NCBI RefSeq assembly: GCF_001401755.1
Contig: NZ_KQ474103.1
Location: forward strand, 67,038-131,037
Source: Aquimarina longa SW024
GTDB lineage: Bacteria; Bacteroidota; Bacteroidia; Flavobacteriales; Flavobacteriaceae
Reading direction: 5' to 3'
Length of the DNA stretch: 64,000 nucleotides
Positions within the stretch are counted from its first letter, which is position 1. Every line of letters starts with the position of its first letter. The position numbers were made by a program, and so were the translations under genes. Under the pieces are notes generated by a model. The model had not been told where the DNA came from. It saw only the letters and a list, made by a program, of their open reading frames with translations, and searched no databases. Positions 26,647-36,380 of the stretch are shown here, piece by piece.

Positions 26647-28425
26647 CTACTCTACAGTAATTACAGTTTGTGTAGACACAGGTACTCCTTCATTAGTAAA
26701 ACCCTCTAAACTAATCTCATAGTCTCCTATATTATCAGAGGTAAAGAAATCAATCTTTATTTCTTCTTTATCAAGTATAAAATCAGGAATCCACAATAAT
26801 TGCTGTCTAAAGTCGGGAATTCGATCTGTACTAGACGTTATAGTTTCATTATATTTTTGATAAAAATATTTTTTTTCAGGTAATGGTTTAAATAATTCTA
26901 TAGTATGAATGTTGTTACTTGTTTTCTTTCTATAATAATCTTTATCTACGGTTTCTAAATCAATGACTCCTAAAAACATATGTGATCCATAAAAATATTT
27001 CTTTCTAGATAATTTTATTCTTTTTATCTTTTTAGGGTTATAATTTATTAAATCATTATGGTCTTGAATCATAAGACCATCTATAATAACTAAAGGCAAT
27101 AAATCAACTTTATTATATGCTGAATAATTTTTTCTACGTACTTTAAAAACTTCTTTTCCTTTTCTTGTTTTATCTATCCAAACATTATCAATAATTTCTA
27201 CTATTGTTTCTTTTACAGTAGGAAATCTAGTATATTCATCTAAGTTATATACTTCTATATCATCTCCATAAAAAGGAGTTGCTTTTTTGAACGGCTTAAT
27301 AGTATCAGGTTTTACAGAAAAATATGCATTATTTATTTGGTTATATATACTCCGTTTTAGAATCATATCTTTCATTTGGGGAGTAATCGTAAATGTATTA
27401 AATATAAGGTTAGAGTAATCTATGTCTTTAGGTCTATGAAGTTGTATATCATATTGCTGTTTTTCATCTCCTAAAACTTGAATTAAAGCTTGACTTCCAC
27501 TATATTTTTTATCTAAATTAAATTTAAAAAAACCTTTTTTATCTGTTGTTGCAATTTTAAGCTGATATTGCTCTTCTTCAGGTATAGATATTACTATTTT
27601 TTTATTAGATTCTTTAAAATCTGGGGTTTTTGATTTTATTTTTCCATAAATCAACTCTCCACGTAACTCGGGGGTAAAAAAATGCTGCTTTACTTCTTTT
27701 GTATAGTTTATTTCTGTTTTCTTATACTGTTCTGAGTTTTTTTTTGCGGTATGCTTAGAAGGAATTAATATGGTGTCAATTTTTCTAACTGAAAGAGAAT
27801 AATTTCCATAGCTCAAAGATTTCTTCAAGCTTTTTACCAGTACTGATACAGCTGATCTTTTAGTATTATTCTTAGCATTAACAACTAGTTGTACGTTCTC
27901 ATCATCACTCTCATAGATTACATCCTTAAGAAGGTTATTAGTAGATTGATTATTATCATTTAATTTTTTTTCCTTTTGAAGTCTTTGATATGGGTTAATA
28001 ATATTAATATCGCTTTGAAAAAAACTAGAAAGTCCTTCATTTTTCATCCATTGTGTATATCCTATCAGTTTATAATTACCTGATGCGACTGCTACTGGAA
28101 TAAAAAAATCACCTTGTCCATGCCCTTCTTCTAATCTTATTTTATGCCTAAAAACAGTTTTTTTATCCTCTCCTACTAACTCTACATAAGCAATTTTACT
28201 TAAGTAACTTTTCTTTTGAGTTTTTAAATCAATACAGTAGACTTTATAGTACAGATATTCTCCAGAGAATAACAGTGTTGTATTATGGTGTATAAAAATG
28301 TGTTCCTTGGGGAGTATATCTATCATCTTACTGATATCTGAGTTTTCATTAACTACAGTTTGTCCCTGCACAATATATATACAACAAAAAAAAGAAATAA
28401 TATATACTAGTATATTCATTATCAT
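26647..28425 (-). CDS. Secreted protein with carboxypeptidase-regulatory/MG2-like repeats, unknown function
   Basis: A 592-residue exported protein (signal peptide ending YIVQGQ). The region after residue 50 resembles macroglobulin-type beta domains (LFSGEYLYYKVYC). The middle has a regulatory-like beta segment (KIATTDKKGFFKFNL) and the later part a plug-like run, VIDGLMIQDHNDLINYN. This type of protein is commonly linked to TonB receptors and DUF4249 lipoproteins in flavobacteria. It starts 6 bp after the DUF4249 gene, so an outer-membrane or periplasmic role with the receptor is likely. The exact function is unknown. Confidence 0.7.
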   Translation of the reverse strand: MIMNILVYIISFFCCIYIVQGQTVVNENSDISKMIDILPKEHIFIHHNTTLLFSGEYLYYKVYCIDLKTQKKSYLSKIAYVELVGEDKKTVFRHKIRLEEGHGQGDFFIPVAVASGNYKLIGYTQWMKNEGLSSFFQSDINIINPYQRLQKEKKLNDNNQSTNNLLKDVIYESDDENVQLVVNAKNNTKRSAVSVLVKSLKKSLSYGNYSLSVRKIDTILIPSKHTAKKNSEQYKKTEINYTKEVKQHFFTPELRGELIYGKIKSKTPDFKESNKKIVISIPEEEQYQLKIATTDKKGFFKFNLDKKYSGSQALIQVLGDEKQQYDIQLHRPKDIDYSNLIFNTFTITPQMKDMILKRSIYNQINNAYFSVKPDTIKPFKKATPFYGDDIEVYNLDEYTRFPTVKETIVEIIDNVWIDKTRKGKEVFKVRRKNYSAYNKVDLLPLVIIDGLMIQDHNDLINYNPKKIKRIKLSRKKYFYGSHMFLGVIDLETVDKDYYRKKTSNNIHTIELFKPLPEKKYFYQKYNETITSSTDRIPDFRQQLLWIPDFILDKEEIKIDFFTSDNIGDYEISLEGFTNEGVPVSTQTVITVE

Positions 28426-28431
28426 AAAAAA

Positions 28432-29634
28432 TTAATCCTCCCAAAAATCAGGAGCAATATTATTACCAAAAACTGTACAATCACCACATCCTTTTACTAC
28501 CATTTTATAACTCCCTGAAAGTGGGTTAAAACTATAAAGTTTATCTCCTCGTTCGATTGCTTTATACAAATCTGCCCCAACATTTAGGTATTCTTTAGTA
28601 ACACAATCAATAACATAAAAAGAAGTAGAATCACCTAGAAAAATATCTTGATAGTTAAAATATATTCTTTTTGATGAAACTGCGGCAACATCAAAGAAAC
28701 CTACCACTTTTTCATTAGGATTATTTTCTGAAAAAATATTTCCTTCGAAAAAGCCTGGTTGAATTTGAGAAAATAAATCACCATCCACCGAAGAGAATTT
28801 TTTTAATGTTTCATAAAATGTATAAGCTTCCTTAGACTGTACATATTGTTTTGCCAAAATACTATATCGATATGTTGCACTATGATGCCTTCTTTCTATA
28901 AATCGGATCGGAACTCCTACTAACCTATCTTCGCTTAAATCATTTGTATTACCTATAATAATTTCATTAGATTTCTTAGTAATATAACACTCTTGTTCTT
29001 CCTTGTTTTTTTGCACAAGAGATACTCCCGCTGGAGCACCTTGAGCATTTCGATTAATCACAATATCAAAACGTCCCCAATACTGAGCTACAATTTTATA
29101 AGTTTCTTCATACTCATACTTATAAAATACAGAAGTTCCTTCTGGATTATAACTATCTATAAAAACACCTATTCCATCAAGACCGTTATCATTTGTTGTA
29201 CGAGAAAAGTACATTTTATCTATCTGAGCTTCTGCAGTCAAAACCATAGGACTAGAGAGGTATGTATTGGCATTACTTGTGGTGATTGATAAGGTATATT
29301 TTCTGTTAGAGACGGCTTTAAATTCGATAAGTGATATATATTTACCAGGTGATGTTTCTTTAAAAATAAATTCGTTTTGTTGATCATCAGTTATTTTAAC
29401 AACTGCATTAGCTTCTGCAAAGGGAACATCTGTATCATAAGGCACTTCTTCTTTTAACTGAAATGAACGAGAGACTAAAATCTCATGTTTTTTTAGCTCA
29501 TTAGTTAGTCTAGCTTCTATAACCAATATACTTTCTCGTTTTTCGGTTTCGAAATCATAAGACTCGACACATCCTTGAGTAATACAACTGATAACGACTG
29601 CTATAAAAATTTGATATTTTTTTCTAAATCTCAT
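28432..29634 (-). CDS. DUF4249 family outer-membrane lipoprotein
   Basis: About 400 residues from ATG 29634. This start was chosen because it gives a clean lipoprotein signal, MRFRKKYQIFIAVVISCITQGC split at the cysteine; a longer frame to 29658 overlaps the receptor stop. The mature part opens ESYDFETEKRES and is beta-rich, as in DUF4249 lipoproteins that pair with TonB receptors. It lies 23 bp after the receptor gene and 6 bp before the next gene. It probably forms a lid or binding partner for the receptor; the ligand is unknown. Confidence 0.85.
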   Translation of the reverse strand: MRFRKKYQIFIAVVISCITQGCVESYDFETEKRESILVIEARLTNELKKHEILVSRSFQLKEEVPYDTDVPFAEANAVVKITDDQQNEFIFKETSPGKYISLIEFKAVSNRKYTLSITTSNANTYLSSPMVLTAEAQIDKMYFSRTTNDNGLDGIGVFIDSYNPEGTSVFYKYEYEETYKIVAQYWGRFDIVINRNAQGAPAGVSLVQKNKEEQECYITKKSNEIIIGNTNDLSEDRLVGVPIRFIERRHHSATYRYSILAKQYVQSKEAYTFYETLKKFSSVDGDLFSQIQPGFFEGNIFSENNPNEKVVGFFDVAAVSSKRIYFNYQDIFLGDSTSFYVIDCVTKEYLNVGADLYKAIERGDKLYSFNPLSGSYKMVVKGCGDCTVFGNNIAPDFWED

Positions 29635-29657
29635 GTTAATAAATTGTGATACATACA

Positions 29658-32414
29658 TTAAAACTTAAAATTATATGTAATTGTAGGTATTGGAATTGAA
29701 AAAACAGAGCTTTGATATGCTTTAATTTCTCCTTCTTCTGTTACAAAAAATACGGAAAACGGATTATTTCTACCTAAAACATTGTATACAGAAATACTCC
29801 AAAAACTGTGTGCTTTTTTCTTCTTCTTATGGTTTCCTTCTATATTAAAACCTATATCTAAGCGGTAATAATCTGGGATTCTAAATTCATTACGATCACT
29901 ATATAACACATATTTTTCTCTCTGTAAGATATAACTTCCAACAGGAAATGTTACAGGTCTCCCTGTTTGATAAACAAAATTAGTAGAAAAACTAAAACGC
30001 TTTGTAAATTTATAATTTGCTACTAAACTTATGTCATGTGGTTTATCAAAATTAGATGGAAAATAATCCCCTCCATTTACTCTTTCTTCACTAAATTTAC
30101 TATCCAATTTAGTAAAAGAACGAGAATAGGTATACCCTAACCAACCATTTAGTTTTCCTTTATTTTTCTTTATTAAAAACTCTACTCCATATGCTTTTCC
30201 GAGTCCTTGCAATACTTCTGTTTCAACAGTTTTATTAAGTAGCAACTGAGACCCTACTTTATAATCGAGAATATTTTTTATCTTTTTATAATAGCCTTCA
30301 ATACTAAGTTCATAGATGTCATCTTTTAGATTTTTAAATACTCCTAATGAATATAAACTAGCTTGCTGAGGTTTTATATTTATATCAGAAACCTTCCATA
30401 TATCAGTAGGGGATGCTGTTGTATTATTAGTTAATGTATGAATATATTGAAATGAATTATTATAACCAGCTTTAATTGATAAGTCAGATGCAAGTAAATA
30501 CCTTCCTGATGCTCTTATTTCAGGGCTCTGATATGTTTTAACAACCTCATTAGTATCAAAAGACAATGTCTCTTTTATTGTACTCTCGCTCTTAGGGTTA
30601 TCATATATTCGTTGTTCTGATTCTCCTAATACTGCATATAATGAATATCTGATTCCAAGATTAAATGATAGCTTTTTACTAATATCAAATTTTCCCTCAA
30701 CAAATACTGCTGACTCTAAAGCTCTTTCTTTAGGAATAGCCAAACTTTCTGTAATAGATTTAGCTCCTTTTGGCTTTATACTTCCTGGGTGTACTTCATA
30801 TAACTTACTAGAAAATCCATAATTAAATTTATATTTAGAACTATATAGATAATTCATTTTTAGCTTCAATTCTGTTTCATTAATATCATACCCTAGCTCA
30901 AAATCATTGTTTGATTTTCCTTCATACTTAATCCCAAAATTATACTTACTGTTAGTTAGCAATAAACTTCCACTATTTTTATCATTAAATCTATGATTCC
31001 ATTTTAATGATAGTAATCTATTACTATAGTTAAACAAAGAATCTGAGGTTACACTAAAAACATCACTACTGTAATATCCTGTTGCCTGAATATTATTATC
31101 ATCATTAATCTTATAGTGATATTTAGCTATAAGATCATAAAATGATGCTTTACTATTTTTTAGTTTTTCTTCATCAAGAGATTTTAAGATCCAATCAGAA
31201 TATGTACCTCTTCCTCCTATCATTAAAGAAGATTTATTTTTAATAACAGGAATTTCTATAGCTATGTTACCCGTTACTGGTCCTATCGAAGCTTCTCCTG
31301 AGAATTTTTCTGTATTCCCATTTTTTGTTTTTAGATTAAAAACAGAAGATAATCGACCTCCATACTCTGCTGGAATACTTCCTTTATATATATTAACACT
31401 CCCTACTGCAAACGGGTTTAAAGCTGAAAATATTCCGAAAAAATGCTGAGGATTATAAATAACACCATCATCAAGTAAGGTAAGATTCTGATCAGCTTTA
31501 CCTCCTCTTACATTATATCCTGATGCTCCTTCTCCACTTGTAGTTATACCTGGTAATGTGGTGGCTACTTTTAATACATCTCTTTCTCCTAAAACTAAAG
31601 GAATATTCTTTGATTCTTCTACGTCTATCTCTTCTGTTCCTGTAGTCACTTCTTTTACATTTTTATCTGCATTAGTTTTTATAAGCACTTCTTCTAATGC
31701 TTCTAAACTTTCACTTAAATAAAGGTCTAATTGTCCATCATTATATATAATCACTCTTTGTCGAGAATCCTCTACTCCTAGAGAACTTGTTTCTATATAA
31801 TTTAATCCTACAGGTAACTCTATACTATAAAAACCTTTAGCATTTGTTTCAGCACCTATATTCTTCCCTTTAACGATTAGTGCCACATTAGAAATAGGCT
31901 TACCTGTTCTTAAATATTTTACATACCCAGTAAGCGTATAATATTCTTTTCTATCCTTTTTTACTTCTTTTCCTATCCTGTATGTTTTTATTATTATTTT
32001 CTTCTTCGATGTTTCATTCCCTAAATAAAATAATGGATTGATTGCAATAGTGCTATCTTTTACAACTTCTTTAGATCGATTAAAAAAATGATCTGGGAGT
32101 TTATCATATATAATAGTATTACGTGTTAATACAATTTCTTTTTCTGTTAACACATAATAATTAAGTATTGATCTTTTAAGAAGCTGTTCTACTATTGTCG
32201 TTACTAAAACATCAGTGTATGTTCCTGAAATTAACGGAACATCATCTAACCACGCTCTAACATAATAAAAACGAAAACTTGTTATTGCTTCTATCTGATG
32301 TAATGCTTCTTCTATAGTAACATTATCAAATGTTATTGTTATTCTTTTTGTATCTTTTTGAGCTGAAACCCAATATACATTGAGAAATAAAATGATGACT
32401 AAAAAAACTCTCAT
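29658..32414 (-). CDS. TonB-dependent receptor with N-terminal STN and carboxypeptidase-like domains
   Basis: A 918-residue outer-membrane receptor. After the signal peptide (VYWVSAQ) an STN-type domain spans about residues 20-110 (ITFDNVTIEEALHQIEAI), then a carboxypeptidase-regulatory domain (LTGYVKYLRTGKPISNVAL) near 165-245. The plug begins LPGITTSGEGASGYNVRGG and includes LLDDGVIYNPQHFFG; a 22-strand barrel follows. An STN domain usually means signal transfer to an anti-sigma factor, but none is encoded nearby. The substrate cannot be told from sequence. Confidence 0.92.
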   Translation of the reverse strand: MRVFLVIILFLNVYWVSAQKDTKRITITFDNVTIEEALHQIEAITSFRFYYVRAWLDDVPLISGTYTDVLVTTIVEQLLKRSILNYYVLTEKEIVLTRNTIIYDKLPDHFFNRSKEVVKDSTIAINPLFYLGNETSKKKIIIKTYRIGKEVKKDRKEYYTLTGYVKYLRTGKPISNVALIVKGKNIGAETNAKGFYSIELPVGLNYIETSSLGVEDSRQRVIIYNDGQLDLYLSESLEALEEVLIKTNADKNVKEVTTGTEEIDVEESKNIPLVLGERDVLKVATTLPGITTSGEGASGYNVRGGKADQNLTLLDDGVIYNPQHFFGIFSALNPFAVGSVNIYKGSIPAEYGGRLSSVFNLKTKNGNTEKFSGEASIGPVTGNIAIEIPVIKNKSSLMIGGRGTYSDWILKSLDEEKLKNSKASFYDLIAKYHYKINDDNNIQATGYYSSDVFSVTSDSLFNYSNRLLSLKWNHRFNDKNSGSLLLTNSKYNFGIKYEGKSNNDFELGYDINETELKLKMNYLYSSKYKFNYGFSSKLYEVHPGSIKPKGAKSITESLAIPKERALESAVFVEGKFDISKKLSFNLGIRYSLYAVLGESEQRIYDNPKSESTIKETLSFDTNEVVKTYQSPEIRASGRYLLASDLSIKAGYNNSFQYIHTLTNNTTASPTDIWKVSDINIKPQQASLYSLGVFKNLKDDIYELSIEGYYKKIKNILDYKVGSQLLLNKTVETEVLQGLGKAYGVEFLIKKNKGKLNGWLGYTYSRSFTKLDSKFSEERVNGGDYFPSNFDKPHDISLVANYKFTKRFSFSTNFVYQTGRPVTFPVGSYILQREKYVLYSDRNEFRIPDYYRLDIGFNIEGNHKKKKKAHSFWSISVYNVLGRNNPFSVFFVTEEGEIKAYQSSVFSIPIPTITYNFKF

Positions 32415-32424
32415 TCTTTTTTAA

Positions 32425-33168
32425 TTATTTTTTCTCCATGATTAATGTATCTATCCGTTTTAATAAAGTGGTAAGAAAAGTATCTAAATCAGATTTTTGA
32501 ATTGATCGACTATCTTTTTTATAATATAAATTTATAGTTTCCTTGTAGTCAGGAAATATGTTGGTTATATCTTTTTGACTTTTAATTCTGTAGTATAGAT
32601 CGTTATAAAAAAGAATATAGATATGCTTATCAAAAAACTCATAAGACATTTTTTTATTTTCTAAGCGTTGTTTTTTATTCTTTTTATGTTTCTTATAAAG
32701 TATAAAAGAAGTATTCTTTACAAGCACCTCATAAAAACCAATATCAGCAACCTCTTCTATCTTTTTGGTATGGATTCTATAAAATTGGTGATTATTAATA
32801 GTAAAATTATCTATTTTATTTTTTATGAGTTGTAATACCACTTCTCCAAATCCATCTTGTAATTTTACTAAAACCTCATCTCCATAGACATCATATTTAA
32901 GCGATAAATCGAAATAAGATTGTTCATCATATTTAATGGTTCCTTTCATAAAATCATTTGAGATAAAAAACCTATATCTATCATTTTTTACAATATACTC
33001 TTCTTCATATAAAACCCCATTATATAAACCCGAGGTATTACTTCCTACTACAGTATCAAACCAATTATAATATGCTGGTATATCATAGGTTGATTGGCTA
33101 TAAAAAAATATAGGATTTAGCATAAATAAAAAAAGTAGAACAACTAAAACATTGTTTTTTTTCTTCAT
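32425..33168 (-). CDS. Secreted hypothetical protein upstream of the TonB receptor
   Basis: A 247-residue protein with a signal peptide (VLLFLFMLNPIFFYSQS). The mature region is rich in Tyr, Lys and Asp and looks beta-rich (YFDLSLKYDVYGDEVLVKL). No known domain is recognised. It is the first gene of the TonB/DUF4249 operon, 10 bp before the receptor, so it probably works in the same envelope system. Upstream is a 49-bp inverted repeat (33254-33302). Confidence 0.65.
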   Translation of the reverse strand: MKKKNNVLVVLLFLFMLNPIFFYSQSTYDIPAYYNWFDTVVGSNTSGLYNGVLYEEEYIVKNDRYRFFISNDFMKGTIKYDEQSYFDLSLKYDVYGDEVLVKLQDGFGEVVLQLIKNKIDNFTINNHQFYRIHTKKIEEVADIGFYEVLVKNTSFILYKKHKKNKKQRLENKKMSYEFFDKHIYILFYNDLYYRIKSQKDITNIFPDYKETINLYYKKDSRSIQKSDLDTFLTTLLKRIDTLIMEKK

Positions 33169-33253
33169 TGTTTTTATATCAATAATTATAATATAGATAG
33201 GTTAAATATAGAAGTTGTAACTAAATCATTAATTATATAGCGTCCTTCTATGA

Positions 33254-33302
33254 ATGTTTATCATGGTATAAATATTTATTTTACTTATATCATGATAAAC
33301 AT
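33254..33302. repeat. Inverted repeat upstream of the TonB operon
   Basis: Arms 33254-33271 and 33285-33302 are 18 bp each with a single mismatch, separated by 13 bp. The inner core TTTATCATG/CATGATAAA is symmetric. It lies 86 bp before the first gene of the operon and may be an operator or an RNA hairpin in the leader. Confidence 0.5.
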
Positions 33303-33646
33303 GTAAGTGTGTTTTTTTAAGTAGTAGATTAAAAAAGTGCACACTAATTACGTAACTAATGTAACATAAATTTCATGATACAAAAAAATTGGTAGCACAT
33401 TTATTTTTCACAAAGTCATCTTTTACGCTATTAACATATTATCTAGGTTAATTTTATAGATATTTTATAATAACTCCCTTACACTGTGAATTTGTCACTT
33501 TCTTTTTTGTAAATAATAATGAAGTTATTAGACTTTTTTGAGATATTCAGGAACTCTGTTCCATCTTCGCCTTGTTAAATATTAAGCATTCAATATTCTT
33601 ATTGTGTACAAAACTATAGGTTATATATAATAGAGAGAAGATATTT

Positions 33647-33710
33647 AAAAAAGTAGGGGATATCTTTACTGGGAATATTTAGATATTATTAAAAAGATTA
33701 CACCCTACTT
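33647..33710 (-). terminator. Probable lysC terminator
   Basis: On the minus strand AAGTAGGG and CCCTACTT pair across about 44 bases that can fold further, then a run of six T follows (33647-33652). It begins 29 bp after the lysC stop codon. The long loop weakens the call. Confidence 0.5.
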
Positions 33711-33738
33711 AGTTTTATGTACAAATACATAACAAACA

Positions 33739-35076
33739 CTATACAACTGCTTCTTTTTTTTGAGTCTGAAACAGTTTTTCATTTAAAAATCTTAATGTTG
33801 GTATTTTATCCTTAGTATCTACCAAAAGAGAAATATTATTATTACTCCCTCCATAAGAAACCATACGTACAGGTATATAATTTAATATTTCGAATAATTT
33901 ATATGAATTCTTATCATTAATAACAGATTCTCCTACAATACAGATAATACTATGATCTTGTTCTACTGTTATCTCAGCATAAGCCTCTATTTCTTTAATA
34001 ATTTTATCTAAATTATTTATATTATCAATTGTTAATGATATTGCAATCTCTGATGTTGTAATCATATCTATCGAAGTATTATGATTATCAAATACTTCAA
34101 AAATTCTTCTTAGATATCCATGTGCCATTAACATTCGATTGGATTTAATCTTAATAGCGGTAATCCCATCTTTTGCTGAAATCGCTTTTAATCCTTTTTT
34201 ATATGTTTTATTAGAAATTACAGTTCCAGAAGCTTCTGGATCAAAAGTGTTTTTTAATAATACAGGGATATCTTTACCTACTACAGGAGAAACTGTTTGT
34301 GGATGAAGAATTTTAGCTCCAAAATAAGCTAATTCTGCTGCTTCATTGTAGGTAAGGTGTGAAATTGGATGTGTATCATCAACATATCTAGGGTCATTAT
34401 TATGTAATCCGTCGATGTCTGTCCATATCTGTACTTCTGAGGCATATAATGCTGCCCCAATAATTGTAGCAGTATAATCACTACCTCCCCTTTTTAGATG
34501 ACTGATTTGTCCTTTTTCATTTTTACATACAAACCCCTGGGTAATATATAATGAAGATTGTTCTTTACTTTTTAATATTGCTTTTAGTTTATTACCAACC
34601 TTATCTAGATTAGGGTTTTCAATAACATCTACATGCATAAACTCCTTTGCATCTAATAATACATTAGTGATTCCTACTGAATTTAGAAAACCAGAGAAAA
34701 TATATGTTAACAATGTTTCTCCGTAAGTAATAATTTTAGAATTTATAATTTCTGAATACTCCTGACTAGATATTTCAAACATTTCTGTAATCATAATAGA
34801 TACACCATCTTTAAGTGTATTTCTTATCTCTTGGTCTTCTATTAGTGTATCTATAACATCTGTATGTTTACTTTCTAGCTTATGTAGATTTCTAGTAATA
34901 GCATCCGTATCATTAAATCTTATATTTTCTACTAGTCGAACTAACTGGTCTGTTACTCCCGACATGGCAGAGCAAACTACAATTTTATCGTCTTGATCAG
35001 AAGTCAAAATTTCTCTTACTCTATTAAGATTTTCAACAGATCCTACCGATGTACCTCCAAATTTTAAAACTCTCAT
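33739..35076 (-). CDS. lysC: Aspartate kinase LysC (monofunctional)
   Basis: Phosphorylates aspartate, the first step to lysine, threonine, methionine and diaminopimelate. From ATG 35076 the protein is 445 residues and begins MRVLKFGGTSVGS, the kinase signature; the frame stays open to an ATG at 35109 but this adds 11 residues before the conserved start and is rejected. Kinase motifs RGGSDYTATIIG and WTDIDGLHNNDPR are present. Two ACT domains follow (KIKSNRMLMAHGYL, then SIICIVGES), consistent with feedback control by lysine or threonine. It is divergent from the 35188 gene. Confidence 0.94.
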   Translation of the reverse strand: MRVLKFGGTSVGSVENLNRVREILTSDQDDKIVVCSAMSGVTDQLVRLVENIRFNDTDAITRNLHKLESKHTDVIDTLIEDQEIRNTLKDGVSIMITEMFEISSQEYSEIINSKIITYGETLLTYIFSGFLNSVGITNVLLDAKEFMHVDVIENPNLDKVGNKLKAILKSKEQSSLYITQGFVCKNEKGQISHLKRGGSDYTATIIGAALYASEVQIWTDIDGLHNNDPRYVDDTHPISHLTYNEAAELAYFGAKILHPQTVSPVVGKDIPVLLKNTFDPEASGTVISNKTYKKGLKAISAKDGITAIKIKSNRMLMAHGYLRRIFEVFDNHNTSIDMITTSEIAISLTIDNINNLDKIIKEIEAYAEITVEQDHSIICIVGESVINDKNSYKLFEILNYIPVRMVSYGGSNNNISLLVDTKDKIPTLRFLNEKLFQTQKKEAVV

Positions 35077-35156
35077 CAATCTTGATTTTATTATTTTAAC
35101 ATATTGCATAATTAGTTAATAACCTACAAATAGTAAATATTTTAAAAATAAAAACA

Positions 35157-35164
35157 TAAATTTG
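35157..35164 (+). promoter_or_regulatory. -7 promoter element before the ACT-like gene
   Basis: TAAATTTG matches TAnnTTTG and lies 23 bp before the start codon at 35188, leaving a short 5' leader. No TTG -33 box at the usual distance was seen. Its use is inferred from position. Confidence 0.45.
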
Positions 35165-35187
35165 CACAGAAAGTTAAATATATAACA

Positions 35188-35832
35188 ATGAAAACAATCA
35201 CAGATTGTGTGCATAACATACTAAGGCATCAACCGTTTCTAGAAGATGCATTATCTAGAGATATTATAAATTTTAGTTCATTAGCTGTTGATTTATTACC
35301 CAAAGTAGAAAGAATTATGAAAAAGCCAGTTAAACCTGGTTCAATTGTAATGGCATTAAGACGCTACTACCCCAGACGAATAAAACATATTGATAATTTA
35401 AAAAACCTGGGAGATATTGTAGTAAGATCTGGTATAACAGAATATACATTTTTAAATTCTAATAGTATCCTAAACAGCCAGAGTAATCTTTTAGAAAGTG
35501 TAAAAAATGAAGCTAAAGCATATTTTACATATTCTAGCAATTTTCAAGAAAGCAACATATTAGTTACTTCATCTCTTAAACACACTGTAGAAAAACATTT
35601 TAAAAATGAAACATGTATTTCTGTTACTGATAATTTATCCTCGATTTCTATCGCACTTCCAGAAGATAATTCTAAAGCAGTCGGTTTATACTTCTATCTT
35701 TTTAAATTATTAGCGTATGAAGGCATTCCTGTATTTGAAATTATCTCTACTTCAAATTATTTTACTTTATTCTTAGAAAAAGAATATGTAAACAAAGCTT
35801 TTTTGTTAATGAACGAGATAAAAGAAAATTAA
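35188..35832 (+). CDS. ACT-like domain protein divergent from lysC, unknown function
   Basis: A 214-residue soluble protein. The N-terminal helical region (NILRHQPFLEDALSRDIINFSSLA) precedes a basic stretch GSIVMALRRYYPRRIKHI that could contact nucleic acid. The C-terminal segment SISIALPEDNSKAVGLYFYLFKLLAYEG followed by IPVFEIISTS has the strand-helix pattern of an ACT-like ligand-binding domain. I cannot name the family with certainty. Head-to-head pairing with lysC suggests a regulator or sensor of the aspartate pathway; this is inference. Confidence 0.65.
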   Translation: MKTITDCVHNILRHQPFLEDALSRDIINFSSLAVDLLPKVERIMKKPVKPGSIVMALRRYYPRRIKHIDNLKNLGDIVVRSGITEYTFLNSNSILNSQSNLLESVKNEAKAYFTYSSNFQESNILVTSSLKHTVEKHFKNETCISVTDNLSSISIALPEDNSKAVGLYFYLFKLLAYEGIPVFEIISTSNYFTLFLEKEYVNKAFLLMNEIKEN

Positions 35833-35866
35833 GTTTGAACTCGTTTGTATTTTTATATTCAAAAAC

Positions 35867-35908
35867 ATAAAAATGCTGCTTATTTACTTGAATAAGCAGC
35901 ATTTTTAT
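35867..35908. terminator. Bidirectional terminator between the ACT-like gene and bcp
   Basis: A perfect stem, arms 35867-35884 and 35891-35908, contains AATGCTGCTTATT and its complement around a 6-nt loop. A and T runs at the outer ends serve both strands. It sits between convergent genes, which supports the call. Confidence 0.8.
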
Positions 35909-35930
35909 AACTCATATAGTTAAAATATAA

Positions 35931-36380
35931 CTATAATATTTGTGCTGTATGATCTTTTGTTTTTACCTTAAGAATAATCTCTGATATCATTCCTTTTTCA
36001 TCAATGACAAAAGTAGTTCTATGGATTCCATCATATTCTTTACCCATAAATTTTTTTGGTCCCCATACACCAAAAGCTTCAATTACTTTTTTATCTTCAT
36101 CTGCTAATAGCGGATAAGGTAATTCATATTTATTTTTAAAATTTTGTTGTCTTTTAGCACTATCAGCACTTACCCCAATAATCTCATATCCCTGATTCTG
36201 AAAAGTTTGATAATGATCTCTAAGGTTACAGGCTTCCGCAGTACATCCTGGTGTACTAGCTTTAGGATAGAAAAAAACAACTAATTTTTTTCCTTGATAA
36301 TCATTTAAAGTAATTGTATTCCCATCTTGATCTAATGCCGAAAAGCTAGGAGCTTTATCTCCTATTTTTAATGTTGTCAT
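35931..36380 (-). CDS. bcp: Thioredoxin-dependent peroxiredoxin (Bcp/PrxQ)
   Basis: Thiol peroxidase of the BCP/PrxQ family, which reduces hydroperoxides with thioredoxin. The 149-residue protein has the active site ASTPGCTAEACNLRD with peroxidatic Cys46 and, five residues on, Cys51, the typical PrxQ resolving arrangement. The segment GVSADSAKRQQNFKNKYELPYPLL is normal except that it should be cytoplasmic, as no signal is present. It is monocistronic. Confidence 0.95.
   Translation of the reverse strand: MTTLKIGDKAPSFSALDQDGNTITLNDYQGKKLVVFFYPKASTPGCTAEACNLRDHYQTFQNQGYEIIGVSADSAKRQQNFKNKYELPYPLLADEDKKVIEAFGVWGPKKFMGKEYDGIHRTTFVIDEKGMISEIILKVKTKDHTAQIL

Larger units (their letters stand above)
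33169..33738. other. 570-bp intergenic region between lysC and the TonB operon
   Basis: It holds the probable lysC terminator at 33647-33710, an 18-bp inverted repeat at 33254-33302 and otherwise AT-rich sequence. No ORF of note was seen on either strand. No TAnnTTTG promoter match was found just upstream of the 33168 start. Confidence 0.5.

Noticed and set aside
35077..35109. N-terminal extension of lysC
   Set aside because: The kinase signature starts at the inner ATG; the extension is not conserved-looking.
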